From Owenia fusiformis (taxonomy: Eukaryota; Annelida; Polychaeta; Sabellida; Oweniidae): a stretch of DNA of 64,000 bases. Shown piece after piece: positions 1-13,200 of the stretch (position 1 is its first letter; each line of letters starts with the position of its first letter). The notes beneath the pieces are model-generated. The model searched no databases, was not told the DNA's origin, and saw nothing but the letters and a program-made list of their open reading frames with translations. The stretch is from assembly GCA_903813345.2 (NCBI GenBank), contig CAIIXF020000001.1, positions 13,287,915 through 13,351,914 on the forward strand, given 5' to 3'. The position numbers were made by a program, and so were the translations under genes.

Positions 1-2505
1 GGAGCATTTTATACATTCTCAAGGAATCATAATGGTTTAAATAATAGGGTATGTCTATACTATTCTAGTACATGAATGGGTATCTCAATCTTTAGAGGCG
101 TTTCTAAGACTCGTACATCACCCTTTTTGAGGAACTCTAATAAACAATGAATCCATTTCGGTAACATGCTGGCAATCCCTAATACAAATGCGTAATTGTA
201 CCGTATACGTATATCATATGACATAACACGATACCATATCATGATATGATAGTACACATTAATCAGTTACAATATAGAAAAAACACAGTTTATCATTCAT
301 AATACCATATATATAATGATATAGAACCAAACGTTATAAAGATTGTTTGTACGAATTACCTACATTTTAGGCTCAAGATCCAGCAGCATTTGGTCCGGCT
401 GTGGCAGAATCTTCCAAGAAGGCTTTGGAGGTCCGCTATACACTACTTCCATATCTTTATACGTTGTTTTATGAAGTGAATCAAAATGGCGGAACAGTTA
501 TAAGACCAGTAATGCACGAGTGAGTCCTTTATATTTTAAATTATGAAGACACAAAAGGTCAAGATGAGTGCAACCTGATTGTGTGCCTTATTGATCCTGT
601 CTTTGCAATTTCAGGAGAACCGCTCATTAAATCTTCTTTAAACAATATCAAGTTCTGCTGATGGTTGATTAAGTTTTGGATGGTCATCTTGAATCATGGT
701 GGCCATTTTGGATATTTCTTAATTTTTCTTGTTTTGTGGTGTTGCTTTCGTTGGCATTGTTCTTTGTTAAAATTTATTAATGAATATTTATTTTAGGTTC
801 ACCCAAGATAGAACTACCTTGGGTATAGACAGACAGTTTCTTTGGGGACCATCAGTGTTGATAACTCCAGTCCTTGAACAGGTATATTCATGTCAAAAGT
901 TCTTGCTTTTTAATATCATTTCTACAAAACATGTACGGCAAAAAAAGAAAAACATTCCAATTCCAAAAGATAATGATATTTGATATGTTTGGTAGAGAAT
1001 AAAGTGTCATAAATATAAATCTCCATTTGTCGAAGGGTAATTCGATATTGATACGTTGGGTTCTACGTTACAGATTGACTCTCACATGTTCATATATTGT
1101 AGGGGAAAACAGATGTATCCGGCTATTTACCCAATAGCAGATGGTTCGACTACTACACGGTAAATTGTTTGAGCAAAAATGTGAAATTCTGTGCCGACAA
1201 GTCATTTGAAAAAGTACTTTCATAGCATGTTGCAGATTAAAAAATGTAATTCCTATCTTTTAAGTTTTCCTATCATACTACTTTATACCATATTCTAGGG
1301 AAAGGAAGAAGATAATGTCGGTCGTTATGTTACCTTTGCCGCCCCATTAGACCATATACCAGTTCACATTAGAGGTGGATATATCATTCCCACTCAGCTA
1401 CCAGCCAACAACACACATTTCAGGTAATCACCAAAAAACTAACCAGTAGACTTGTTTAATTCTTTTTAGACAATTGTAATTTCCACACAAATAAGAAAAA
1501 GAGCCCTATTACAGATCTAGCTCATGATGACGCAATTACATTGTGGTTCAAATGGCATTCTTTTTGTGAAATGTTGCAAATTTTGTTCCAGTCGTTTGAA
1601 TCCAATGGGTGCAATAGTTGCACCTGATAGTAAAAATGAAGCTAACGGGAAACTGTTTTGGGATGATGGAACAACGATAGGTATGTTTATCTTTAACAAC
1701 TTTTCAATTCACCTTGACAATGATATGTTTTAGCTTAACGTCATTGTTTATGTCATTTACGACGATTCGAATTACTTCATGAAATTTCAGTATGTACAAC
1801 TTGTTTTGTTCAACTTCTTATGATATGTTTTAGATACAGTTGACAATGACAAATATTATCTCGCCTCCTTCCTCTACTCATCAGTAAGTATACAATATGT
1901 GGCTGTCATGTTCATTGTTTCGATAATTTTATGCCACAATTAAAGATTTTGAATTAGCAGAGAAGATGAGAGATAAATTAGTTTAAACTTTTAATTAATA
2001 ACAATACAGGGAACGTTCGATCATTTCATCAACAGTGGCACATGATGTTTTATTCAAAATTACACTAGCTTTATACTCATAGGATATATTTCCTTTCACA
2101 GTCAATTAAAGCTAGTGATGATTGTATGTGTTGTAGAACTCTTTCGAAATGAATATCAACCATACAACAACCATACCCACTGTCAACTTTGAATATCTTA
2201 GGGTGTTTGGTATTCAGAACATTCCAACAAATATGCAGATCAATACCAACATACCGCATGACATTTTTGAATATGATTCCGATACAAAGGTGAGTTTAGT
2301 CAAAGTCATCTTATTTCGGTCGGTACAAATATTAACTATTTTCATCAATGTTATACTGTTACGTACATTACATTGTTTTTGATATGTTTGAAACAATAGG
2401 TGTCGGACTATGATATTATATATATTGATATTTATATTTTAGGAACTCTACATTCAGGATTTAAATCATACGATGAGCTCAAACATTAAAATCACATGGG
2501 ACTAA
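1..2505 (+). CDS. GH31 alpha-glucosidase (maltase-glucoamylase / acid alpha-glucosidase type), 3' part
   Basis: Nine exons join in frame: 1-48, 371-519, 797-881, 1103-1159, 1299-1423, 1592-1680, 1834-1883, 2137-2289 and 2443-2505 (TAA). They encode 272 residues, the C-terminal third of a glycoside hydrolase family 31 enzyme, which releases glucose from alpha-1,4/1,6 glucans. The first exon carries GH31 signature 2 (GAFYTFSRNHN). Then come RYTLLPYLYTL, FLWGPSVLITPVLE, APLDHIPVHIRGGYIIP and the distal beta-sandwich FWDDGT, all hallmarks of maltase-glucoamylase and lysosomal acid glucosidase. The catalytic Asp region lies upstream, outside the window. The first exon uses the GTATGT donor at 49, which keeps phase; a GT at 35 would not. 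Family call is secure; which GH31 paralogue (lysosomal or brush-border) is not. Confidence 0.93.
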
Positions 2506-2996
2506 CTGCTATCGCACCATATCATGACACATCCGCAGCTGCCGAGACATAATGGAGATTATTATCATATAGGAGCTGTTTAGATATTAATCAATTAATT
2601 GATATTAATGAAACGAAGGATTATGATAGAATAATAAGAATGTTCATAAAGAACATATAACATTTGCAAAAGATATATTATTTAATATTAGGTATATTCA
2701 TCAATTACAAATGACTGTTATACAAGTATCATTTATGTTCTAGTTGAGTGTTCTAGTTTTTGTAAGCATTCTTGTGTAAATATGAAAAGGATATATTATA
2801 TTCATAACTATCACTATTTCTATCCATTCGTTATTTGTTCCAATGTGTATTTTAATATTTCAATATACATAAAAACGTCCATGTTTTTATTTGGTGATTC
2901 ATTTAAAGACATAAAGTATGAAATACCACGAAGGATCATGTAGTAAGAAAGGCTATCGTGAACCTTTCTATAATCCTGGATAATTACATAACTGTT
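2506..2996. other. Convergent intergenic spacer with 3' UTRs
   Basis: Spacer between the stop codons of the GH31 gene (+) and the mucin-like gene (-). It is AT-rich. I see no AATAAA for the GH31 gene, and one minus-strand AATAAA for the opposing gene. No ORF or repeat was recognised. Confidence 0.5.
2886..2891 (-). terminator. Candidate poly(A) signal of the mucin-like gene
   Basis: TTTATT on the plus strand reads AATAAA on the minus strand, about 105 nt past the stop codon at 2997. Position and match are right for a polyadenylation hexamer; no transcript evidence. Confidence 0.4.
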
Positions 2997-5964
2997 TTAC
3001 AGCACAGATTTTTCAGCAGTTGTTGTTTCGAATACGGGTGAGGTAGGGATATCGTTAGCAGGACCATCTGGCTCATAAGAATGATTAATAAAAACGGGTT
3101 GAAAATTTAAAGGAGACTCCTCATTACGTTCTGATTTCACAACATTTATAGGAACTGTAGTTGGGCGATCGAGTACTGGATTGGAAAACAAATCTGGTTG
3201 GTTAACAATCGAACATGCATCTTTAGACAGTTTCTTGGTCGAAGACGTGACCTGTAGTGGGACGCTCTCAGTCCAAGAGTCGACTGATTGTCCACTTCCT
3301 ACACGTTTATCTCTATAAGAATCGTCATCATATGTTTTTTTATACTTTGCCACGAAATCTCCATCAACTCCAGGTTCTTTTCTCATTGCTGTTTTTGATG
3401 AATCAGTAAGTCTTACAGCGTTGAATCGCTGAAACTTGGGATTCTCCACAATTGCCACAGATGTCAATGCCAAATTTCTCTTCCTGTAAGAAAATGAGAA
3501 CAGAATCACAATGATGTTACGTAAAATGCCTCTTTAATTAGGAAACTCATCCTTCCAGATTTCGGATGTTACACAAACTCGCATTCAACTGCGTCTGTAA
3601 TGAACGAAGCCCAAACCATTCATTATGTTTGAGTAAAACTAGATAAATAGGTTCAATATCATATTTGTCAAGTTTCGATATTATTGCTTGTGAAACACTA
3701 AAGAACTCACCTCTTGTATATGAATATACTCGCTGCTAATATAATCACAATCAACACACAACAACCAGCTACAGAGACCCCTATTGTCAAACCTATTCAA
3801 AGTATAATTTAAAAAATACAAAGAATAATTAATTGGGGCCTTTGAGGTAGGCTGAATAGCTTATCTGGTCAATTTATTGCTTAACGTTTCAGATAGATGG
3901 CAGTCAAAGTAGAAAATATTGGGCTCTATCTACCCTAAAAAGAGCCCTTTGTCTATTTGGATGAGAGTCAACTTCGAAGAATAGCATAACGCATATTTTA
4001 GCCAACATTATCGATATCAATTTCATTATTATCTCAATAATTTAGAAGGATACAAATGATACAACAATCACTTTATCAAACAATGTACACAATGTTATCC
4101 TTACCAAGAGGCCAAGGCTTTCTACGGTCACCTACATTAGCAATCTGCCCCGATCCACTTATATTTAAGGATATTGTTGCAGGATAAGAGTAACGTGTAT
4201 TATCAGTTTCCGAAGTCTTGGTCAATTCCAGAAATGCCTGTGTGGACAAATCGTTCTGATGAGTACTGATAGAGAACTCTGTCCTTGCGTATTTTGTTGA
4301 TGAGTGCTCCGATGTATTGATCGCTAGTTCCGACGATGTCACTGCCTGATTAACAACTGCTGGTGTTGATGTGTGTGAAGTCGATACGACGTCAGTTAGA
4401 ACTGTCAGTGGTTTGGTTATTAATATAGATGTCTCTGTTGTTTTGGATTCGGGTAGACTATGGTTAGATACCAACGCAGTCGACAGTGTCCGTGATTCTG
4501 TTACAACCACAGTATGAGTAACTTCTGAAGATTGTGATGGTACAATAACATTATTGTCAAATGTAGTCGTGGTAGTTGTGGCATTTATAGTCACAGTTGT
4601 GGATTGGTTGGATTCATTTGTGTCATTTCCTGAGCTGGGTTGTGCAACTTCCTCTACAGTTGTCGTCAGGTTTGGACTAACAACTGTTGTTTCATTATGA
4701 GAGTAGTTTGACTGATGATGATCAACACCGACATATTCTGTTGACATTTCTGAAATAAACCAATCATAATCAATGGTTCATTAATTAATCAGCGTTCAAC
4801 CTTAAGGAAAAGTCAAATTTATTTGAAAATCAGTAAACAGTATCCGTGATAACTTTGCTCCAATGAATAAAAAATCGTGAAAATTAAAGGCACTGATAAT
4901 GCTTATTATAGAAAGATGTCTTGCCTGCGATATCATCTCTTACTTGAACAATAAGAGACGTGGAAGAGGTGCCATAAAACTGGTTGTTCATCAAATATCT
5001 ATAATGTTGTGATCAGTTTTCTAGTATTTTATAATAAACATTGATTCGATCGATGTGGTTCGCTGCCAAGTATTATTTCAATATTTGATACCATCAGTCA
5101 TTATTCAATGCAAGGATCATCATCAATAATATTTGATTGGAGTTTGATTTATTACACGCTGTATATGTACCTGATTGCATCTGCCTTTGTAAATAACTTG
5201 TTTGTTATTCTGAAAGTTAGGGTTACTTCATTTGATGTATCGTTTGTCGCAATAAATAAATTAAATAGAAAACAAAGCTCAGACAATTACAAAACCGTAG
5301 TAAGAATGCAGATCACGATGACAGATTATATAGAACTAGTTAAAATATTGCATTTTTCACAACTGAGGTTATAAACTGATAGCTCGAATTTCGAATTGTG
5401 CGAAAATCACAACCTCTTAATCCTTGTACAGGATTTTCTCGGGTTTTTGGAATATATGAGTCCAAAACAGAGAGCTTTAGGGAGGCATCGAGCTGAAGGA
5501 AGACACAAAATCCAAAAACATATCAACAGCTTAAATCAATCAGGCCTAGAGCAGTGTAGAATCATACACATACATATAGATTATTAAAAAAACCTATAAC
5601 GTCACAGAAATATATGAATCCAAAATACGAGTCGGCTATGTAAAATTATCCATTGAAAATAAAAATGAAACATAAGAAACTGTATTGATTGAAATTATCT
5701 TTTTAGTTAAAACAACTATTCTATTGATGCTAATGTACTTATAAGTTTGAAACAATATTTATAACCATAGCTAATACAACTATATTTATTATTGCTTTAT
5801 TGATGTTATATCTGAAACAATATTTATTTTAACTTCTAATACTTACCCACCAAAGTCCCTTTCAACGGCGCTCCATAAATCAGCTTACTTGTCAATGCAA
5901 AGGAAAGGGATATAGACAGGAATAACATTGTCAAAGTGTTTCTTCTTTTCAAAACGGACATCAT
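2997..5964 (-). CDS. Mucin-like type I single-pass membrane protein, family unknown
   Basis: Four exons: 5964-5847, 4749-4105, 3792-3711 and 3483-2997. They sum to 444 codons (443 aa) and all three junction phases match. Exon 1 gives a signal peptide: a KRR n-region, then the hydrophobic LTMLFLSISLSFAL. Exon 2 encodes about 215 residues very rich in Ser/Thr with many NxT/S sequons, mucin-like and probably heavily O- and N-glycosylated. Exon 3 encodes the membrane span (GVSVAGCCVLIVIILAASIF) followed by Tyr-Lys-Arg-Lys-Arg. Exon 4 encodes a cytoplasmic tail of about 160 residues with no domain I recognise. A second Met codon follows the first (ATG ATG), so the start could be 5961. An adhesion or sialomucin-like cell-surface role is a guess from architecture only. 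Confidence 0.8.
4756..5846 (-). other. Intron 1 of the mucin-like gene
   Basis: 1.1 kb between the signal-peptide exon (donor GTAAGT at 5846-5841) and the Ser/Thr-rich exon (acceptor TTTCAG ending at 4750). AT-rich. The ORFs here look like chance frames, and I see no repeat structure. Confidence 0.5.
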
Positions 5965-6303
5965 TCCAATTATGATATTCTCCTTGTTTGGGTTAGAAAG
6001 AAAAAATAATACCCGATGGCCTTTGTAGAATTTATGCTTAAGATAGCAATTTGATTCCTCAATCCATGATTATATATTGAAAAATGTTTTGAATATTTTG
6101 GCCTTCGCATAACTGTCCCGAATTCAAGACATGCCCCCAAAATCTTGGGCGATAAAACCAAGGACATTAGGAAGGTGTTTTATGTGGATCTGGTCACTTA
6201 TCATTTTTAATATAAACATTGCAGTACAACCATCAATGAACTCGTCATTATGGGAAAGCACACGTCACAAAAACTAACAAACAAATCAAAATTATCACAT
6301 ATA

Positions 6304-6657
6304 CACTCCCCTCCATACGTTTGGCAACCTTAGCTCCCTCATTGAACTACGTGTTGAAGACTTTTTGTGTTTGAACTTTTATTGACATAACCATGGGCTT
6401 TCTAGTTGAAAGCCCATGACATAACCCACGAGGAAAATACTTGGGAATGAAGATTTTCAAAAAATTATCAATTTTCGACCTATTGTAATCGAGGAAAAAA
6501 TTTAGAAAATTTGGAGGCATTGGGAATGAAGTTACATTTCCATCAATATTATTAGTATTTTTCTCACGGGTTATGTAAATAAAAATTCAAACATAAAGAG
6601 GATTTAACACGTAATTCAATGAGGGAGCTAAGGTTGTCACACTTTTGGAGGGGAGTG
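6304..6657. repeat. Long-TIR MITE, CACTCCCCTCC family, copy 1
   Basis: Ends are CACTCCCCTCCATACG and its near reverse complement ending GGAGGGGAGTG, flanked by TA. Terminal arms extend beyond 50 bp (GCTCCCTCATTGAACTACGTG against CACGTAATTCAATGAGGGAGC). Inside is a perfect 11-bp hairpin, CATGGGCTTTC/GAAAGCCCATG. No ORF. The TA target and palindromic build fit a non-autonomous Tc1/mariner-type element. A diverged copy lies at about 27638-28429. Confidence 0.75.
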
Positions 6658-7114
6658 TATATACCAGATAATATACAAATACTTGGCTAAGAGACTCCTA
6701 CTTCCTAATCAAAGTCACTGTCCTTATTTTAATCTTTTTTATTTAATTTGAAATAAAAATTAATTGGTTCACATATTTTGATTCATATCTAATATTAAAA
6801 CTAAACTATTTAATTTTAAATTGGTCAATTGCTCGAGACAATTCACTTAATGAATCCGAAATTAAGATTTAAACTCTCGGGCTTTAACACACTATCCAAT
6901 TAAAGTTATCTAAGTTATCCAGTTTTCTAAACACTTATAGAGCCGAGTAACAAGGGGACATTATACTCTTTGTTGTTTGGAACTTCACAACTGGCTAAAT
7001 GACTATTCAGAATGGATGAAAAACTTGCTCACTTCAGTTTCGGCAACTCAAGTTGAAACACGGGCCAACTTCCATAGTGATCCAACACATATCATTTGAT
7101 TTACCATATCGGCA

Positions 7115-7120
7115 TTTATT
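7115..7120 (-). terminator. Candidate poly(A) signal of the TRPA gene
   Basis: TTTATT on the plus strand, AATAAA on the minus strand, about 170 nt past the TRPA stop codon at 7291. Confidence 0.4.
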
Positions 7121-7290
7121 ATTTTTGATCATAACAATTTTAAAAGATGTGTTCCGGAATAGATGGGTGTTATCGGGAATGTATAAGTAGTATGACCTTT
7201 TATTAGGCTACCTCAATGATCAAGAGAGTGAAAAATATAAGGCGTACATTTCCGCCATTTTGGATTTTTGGAAATCAATGTTTCCGTCCA

Positions 7291-10200
7291 TTAACGACGT
7301 CCCGTCGTTGCCCAATTATAGGTCATTGCACTTTGTTGAACAAGTTTCATTTTTATTTCTTCTGTTTTTGATTGACTGGAGGCAATAACATCATTTAAGG
7401 GTGGTCCTTCGTCTTGATAATCATATTCATTTTCTATTTCCATCTTCTGGAGAATCAACTTGACGAGGTTACTCTGTTTAGTAACATTATCAGCGAGTTT
7501 ATCTAACCTAAAAAACATTTATTCCGGCTTAATTAATGCATTTCTGCGTTAAACAAGCCAAGGTGGCATTAGCATATCATGTACACTTGGATTCCTGGAC
7601 ACCATATTCATACCTTGTCGTTTCAAGTTGTCTCGCATCCTTTTCATGAATTTCTTTTACCAATTTCAATTGAACAAAAGATAAATTTTACAATTACTTA
7701 CAATAAATTACTTTTTTGGGGGGACATTTCATTTCCATTGATGACAGGTTTGGGCAGAATAACCTCAAAAATTGCAAAGGGATTAACCCTTGGTATTTTC
7801 ATCAAATTAGTGGAGATGGCAATACTAGCAAACAGCGATATAGCAATCTCTCTTGGTAAATACATAAAGAACAAGACATCTGATATATTGCTATCCAAAT
7901 ACGAAGTCAAGTTGGATCATCAATCTCAAAAATTCTATGAATTACTAGAATAGTGAATGATTTACCTTTGTTGCTGTTTGAATATTTCTTCAACGATGTA
8001 CTGTTCTGCAGTATCTAGTCCATCATTGTCGTCCTGGCAACAGCGGAAAGTTTCATTGTACATAGACGTTGATAACCCATGCTGGAAGTAAATGGATACG
8101 CCAAGAGATTGAAGTATTAAAAGTAAAATATAGATCTTATTTGAAATTAATTCTATTGATGACCATTCAAAACCCTTTAGGGACATTGAATATGTTGTTA
8201 GCTTTTTTCGAAATCAAATTTAAAGTAACCCATTGTAAATTATTTTGGGTTTCAAATCTTTCAAATGCATTCATGTACTGCCACATATGTCATAATCATT
8301 TTTCAAGTCCATTTCGAAAGAAAATGAGATTCAGTCTGAACTCACACAAAGAGGCGCACAAAAATAGGTACAAAACATTAATGATAATGGTAAAATCGGA
8401 AAAATAAAGGTAAAAATAATGTTATTTATACATTACCCAAAATCTTTTTTTGCTTTGGTCAACTTTTATTGAGGATTTGGATATTTTGTCTAATATCCTC
8501 TGAGGCAATCGTTCCTCGACGCTTGTAAGTAGATCTACCTGTAATATAAAACAAGGATGACAAGAAAACAGTGTTATTAATTTTGCTATTTTTGGTAAAG
8601 CTATGGGATTTTGCTGTCAGTAATTGGTAAAGCTATTGGCAAATCCCCAGTTTTTAAGATGGGAGTTCTTTCTTGACCTTAATACCCCGAGCAGATATGA
8701 AAACTTGCTTAACGTTGATATGATTCGGGTATACATCAATAACATGTAAATATGCACCTTACATGGAACAAATAACAAAGCTATCTCAAAGCTATGGCTT
8801 TCATAAATGCCAACTGGACATAGATTTATTTAACGCTTAAAGATGCATTATACCATAGGTTTCTCCCCCGGACAATCAATTAGTGTTACGCGCATTTCGA
8901 TATTATGAGCATGTTTTGTAAATGGCCATAAAATTTTGGCTATATGTTTGTATGAGGCGCAATTTGAAAAAAATATGCTTTATTATGTACCTGAACTTAA
9001 AAGTATGACTGTTGCAAATGTCTGAATGAATGGAGGTGGTGTGAAAAATATCTGAATTGTTCTAATTATTGTACTTGTAATGTTTGAATAGAGAAAAAAA
9101 AAAAATAAATAAAAATAAATAAAATTTTGGCTATTAGGGATAGATCAATGACACTTAGTAGAACGAAATTAACATTGAACAAGGTCTAATCCTGCCAAAT
9201 ATTTATGATGATTTTAAACCCATGCTGAATGATTGAGTTATTAACATACATTTGGTTGGGTTACCTTTTTTGGCTCACCCTGTAGTTGCTGTGGTATCAG
9301 TGACCGTACATCAAACAGTATACATAGTATTTATCGTATGATCTGTAGAATGAAGCCTTCTGATTGGTCAGTTCTTGTGCTGTACCAATCTGTATTGCTA
9401 TTGAGATTGTCCCCATTGATCATCTCCATCGCAATACAGAAATTATTGTTGCAGAGGGGACATTCTCAGTAGCAATACAGATGATCAGACTCTTCTCTGA
9501 TCTGCTCTCGATATTCTGTATTGGCACTCGACTTCGTCTTGTTCCAATACGGAATTTCTCAAGCAGATATATATCCTGTATTGCACTTCAACATATAGTA
9601 TTGCTTGCCGGGGTATTCACTCTACTATACCTTGCATTTGGTGTTCATGAGCAACCCATTTGGCTTATTAGTAATGATTAATATGTTATTTGTTTTTATT
9701 TGTCTGTTCCTTTTAATGGTTTATCGGATGATTGTTCGAAGGTACTTTCAAAAATATACTTTAAAACGATACAATTAGACAAACAGAGTGTATTGCTACT
9801 GAGATTGTCCCCACTGATCATCTTCGTCGCAATACAGAAAATATTGGTACGGAGGGGACATTCTCAGTAGCAATACAGGATCACACACGACAAAAACGTT
9901 ATAGAATGATTTTCACAAATGTGACGGAGGTGCTAGAATTGTGCAAAAAATAAATATAATACTGTAACTGCGCATGCGTTGTAACTACATGAACTCCCAC
10001 TCAGAACCTCCCTGCTTTAGAATCCAGTTCCCATTATATTCTACCAAATATCCTATTATGTCAAAGAACTGGTTTGACTAATGGGAAAGTCACACTCCAT
10101 CCTATCTTGCGGCGAACTCAGTTTTCAACAGAATAGAATCATTCACAACAGAATATTTACAGTTCATTTGTAGCATAGAAAGCCCATGTTTGTAGGTAGG

Positions 10201-13200
10201 ATCAACTTGTGATTATCCTGGGATTTTATAAATAACAAACCTATCACGTTTCTTTATTGATCAGTATATTATTAGTTAATCAGTTCAACAACGTGATCTA
10301 ACATCGCCGACATTCTTCAACTTATCTTGGATTAAGAGGCAGCTAATACCCCCCCCCCCCACTAATGACACGACATACTTGTACCTTTAAGTTGCCCCTA
10401 CACGTACCTGCATCTTTAAGCGCTTCAACCTCGCAGTTTTCTTTACTTCTTCAATATCGCCTATAGCCAAACCGATCTGAAAATAGAAAGGACAATTATC
10501 TAACTGAATTAAGGTATCAAAAAATACGATCAAGGTCTTCGTGGCATTTTTACACGAATCAATATCCTTTCCATTCTGATACGCCCACGTTGCCCTGACA
10601 TTTCTAAAACCGGTAATACAGTAGTCTGTAAAACAAGAAGGATTCTTTTTTATTAATTAGGCTTGTTGTATGTTAAAAGGGGAACTATTCTGGACTTAAT
10701 TAATGCGATACTTACTATTTTTATACAAAGATGATTATTTACAAAGTTAAATATAGGTAATATTACTGCTGAATAAAAAATGTTAAATGAAAATATGGCA
10801 AACGATAAAATCACGTGTTATTTAACAAATAGCCTATACTATCTAAAAAAATGATACCACCGTGTATACTTTATTTCCAAGATTTAGAGTGTCATAATTG
10901 CGCCATACTTGAGTAGTCCCTCGCGTTCAAACAAGGCTTTTCTGCTTGAGCTTCTTTAAAAAAACAAATTCCAAACCGAAGGTGTATTTTAAACTAACTA
11001 TAATTCGAAACTTAGCTCATTTGTAGGTTGAAATCGAGAGAAAACAAAAATCCCTACCGAACTCGAACTTTAGGGCAGTTCCTCAATTTTTAATACTAGC
11101 GTCAAAGTAACTACATGTGTGGGCGGGGAACAATTTTACATGTATGGCTATCTATGGTTTAAGCTATTTTGCTAATGTAGGTCTACTTAACATAGTTTCT
11201 TTAATATATGGAAAAAACATAGCTATTAGATAGACAAGGTGTGTCAAATTCCAGCAAATCAGAACACATTTCAAATAATGTGGATGCTTGAAATACTGAA
11301 CCACGCACCCAATCCAATGCACCCAGATTTTTTGATTCTAGTGAAACTGATATGAATTTCATCAAGTGAAATTCAATGTATAGTACCATAGGGAAAAACA
11401 AGCTTAGGTGCTTATGTAGGTCAGATGGCTGAATGTCAAATGTTGACCTACATGTAGCAGGGGCGGATCCAGGATTTTGCGTTAGGGGGGCGTGTGATAA
11501 TAACTGTGAGCAAATTAAAAAAAGAGTCAAATTTTGTAATACTAGTAAGTGAAGAGGCAAAACACGAATTTTCCGACTTTTTAGGGGGGGGGGCGTGCGC
11601 CCCCCACGCCCCCGTCTAGATCCGCTGGTGTGCAGTTAAGCCTTGCAGAAACGTTTCAGAAAAAAGTATCAACATGAGCATTCATAATAAGGTTCAATTT
11701 CTGATTTCCGACAAAAACTTAATTATTTAGGTTTAGGTAAAATTAGAAGTATTAAGAGTACATACTAGTAGATAATTTGCCTGTCAACTTACAATCGGTA
11801 GGCCTGATTTATTATTGACGTTCCGAGTTACATAAAGACACCCCAGCTGTACCAACTACTATTCGCCTACTTGCGCACGAGAAGGATACGGTGAGCGTAT
11901 AGGCGAGGAGTTTGGAATTGAATGAAGCTGTATTCTAGGCTTACACTCCCCTCAAAAAGTTTAATTTAATTTGTAGCAAACCTAAAATAAGACTGGGAAT
12001 ATGGATTGAAATCTTACAGACTGCACCCTTAGTCATTTCGAAAAATAATGTGCGCTTCCATAAACTATTTTATTATATTAGTACTATATAGTAAAAAAGA
12101 GATCACTTGAAAGAGATTTAAGGTATACTTATGAAATTGGTCGATGGTTAGTCCAAATAAAATGTATTTCTAAGATACGGGATGAACGATTATTTGATTT
12201 GCGACAAGCCCATCATTTCTGACTGGGTTAATTTCCCATTTCATGATTTCTTAAATGTGCAAATATTGTTTATAAATCATTGAATGAGGTGTCAATTAAT
12301 TAAGTGCTGTTTGAACTCATGGATTCGTTAGATTCAAATTTAGCCATACGCAATATTCTGCGTGGCGCCGTACACGTACATTTCAAACATTTACTGGGTA
12401 TGCACTGTACCATGGCAACAGACGACGTCGCCTATTTCTTATACATAGTTCTGAATAAAAAGACGAGTTCTTCATCCATTCTCAATGTTTTTCAAGCAGC
12501 TTCTTGTGATTTCACCTTTGAACTCAAACATTAACAACAAAAACGAAAATGTTACGCATATACTTTACATAGGATACAGGGTTATACGAGGTCATATGTT
12601 TCATTCGACCAACGCATCAATGGCTAAAATGTAGTCAATTGTATATGGAAAAATCTCCAGTGTCCATTGTTTGTTCATCTCATTTACCATACCCGTCTAT
12701 AACGCAAACCACACGCATGTGGTACAACCACTGTGATAAAAGTGATAAAAGTTAAATTGATTACTACAATTCCAATTACGACAAGGGTTATATAAATAGA
12801 AAAAGAATTATCACTGATCATATGTTTATCTAACTGACGTGTTTATCGTCTGTGAGAAAGGAGATGAAATATCTTGATGGCAAGGCAGATTCCTATCTTA
12901 TACAAAAGAATAGAATAGCACAAAACGTAATTAATATCATCTCAACTGTTGCGGCCCTGTTCACAACGAACAGATAAGATTCCAATGTGCTATAGCATCC
13001 GGTATGTGAGCTCAAGAGTGAACTAATTTGAAAAACTAAAGTCAGGTGTCGGAACAAAAAACTAATAGGAGGATTTTAAGGATAAAACGCAATGGAGCAA
13101 TATGGGTTTGATTTCAACTTGCTCCAGCTGGAAACTATGAATTGTCATCTACTTCAACCTACATAGGTGTCCTCAGTAACTGCTCCACATCAAATTACAT

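Larger units (their letters stand above)
5965..7290. other. Spacer between the mucin-like gene and the TRPA 3' end
   Basis: Contains the upstream region of the mucin-like gene, the TA-flanked MITE at 6304-6657 and the TRPA 3' UTR with a candidate poly(A) signal. No coding exon recognised. Confidence 0.5.
7291..10476 (-). other. TRPA1: TRPA exons 22-25: TRP-like helix and C-terminal coiled coil
   Basis: Exon 22 (69 nt) encodes IGLAIGDIEEVKKTARLKRL, the conserved post-S6 helix. Exon 23 has LLTSVEERLPQRIL. Exon 24 has TAEQYIVEEIFKQQQR and exon 25 has NLVKLILQKMEIENEYDY, the coiled-coil core of TRPA1 tails, which bundles the tetramer and binds polyphosphate in the human channel. Exon 25 ends at TAA 7293-7291. 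Confidence 0.9.

Noticed and set aside
12304-12534. Plus-strand ORF of 76 codons as an alternative GPCR 5' exon
   Set aside because: It ends in a stop without a donor in phase; the exon at 13383-13442 fits better.
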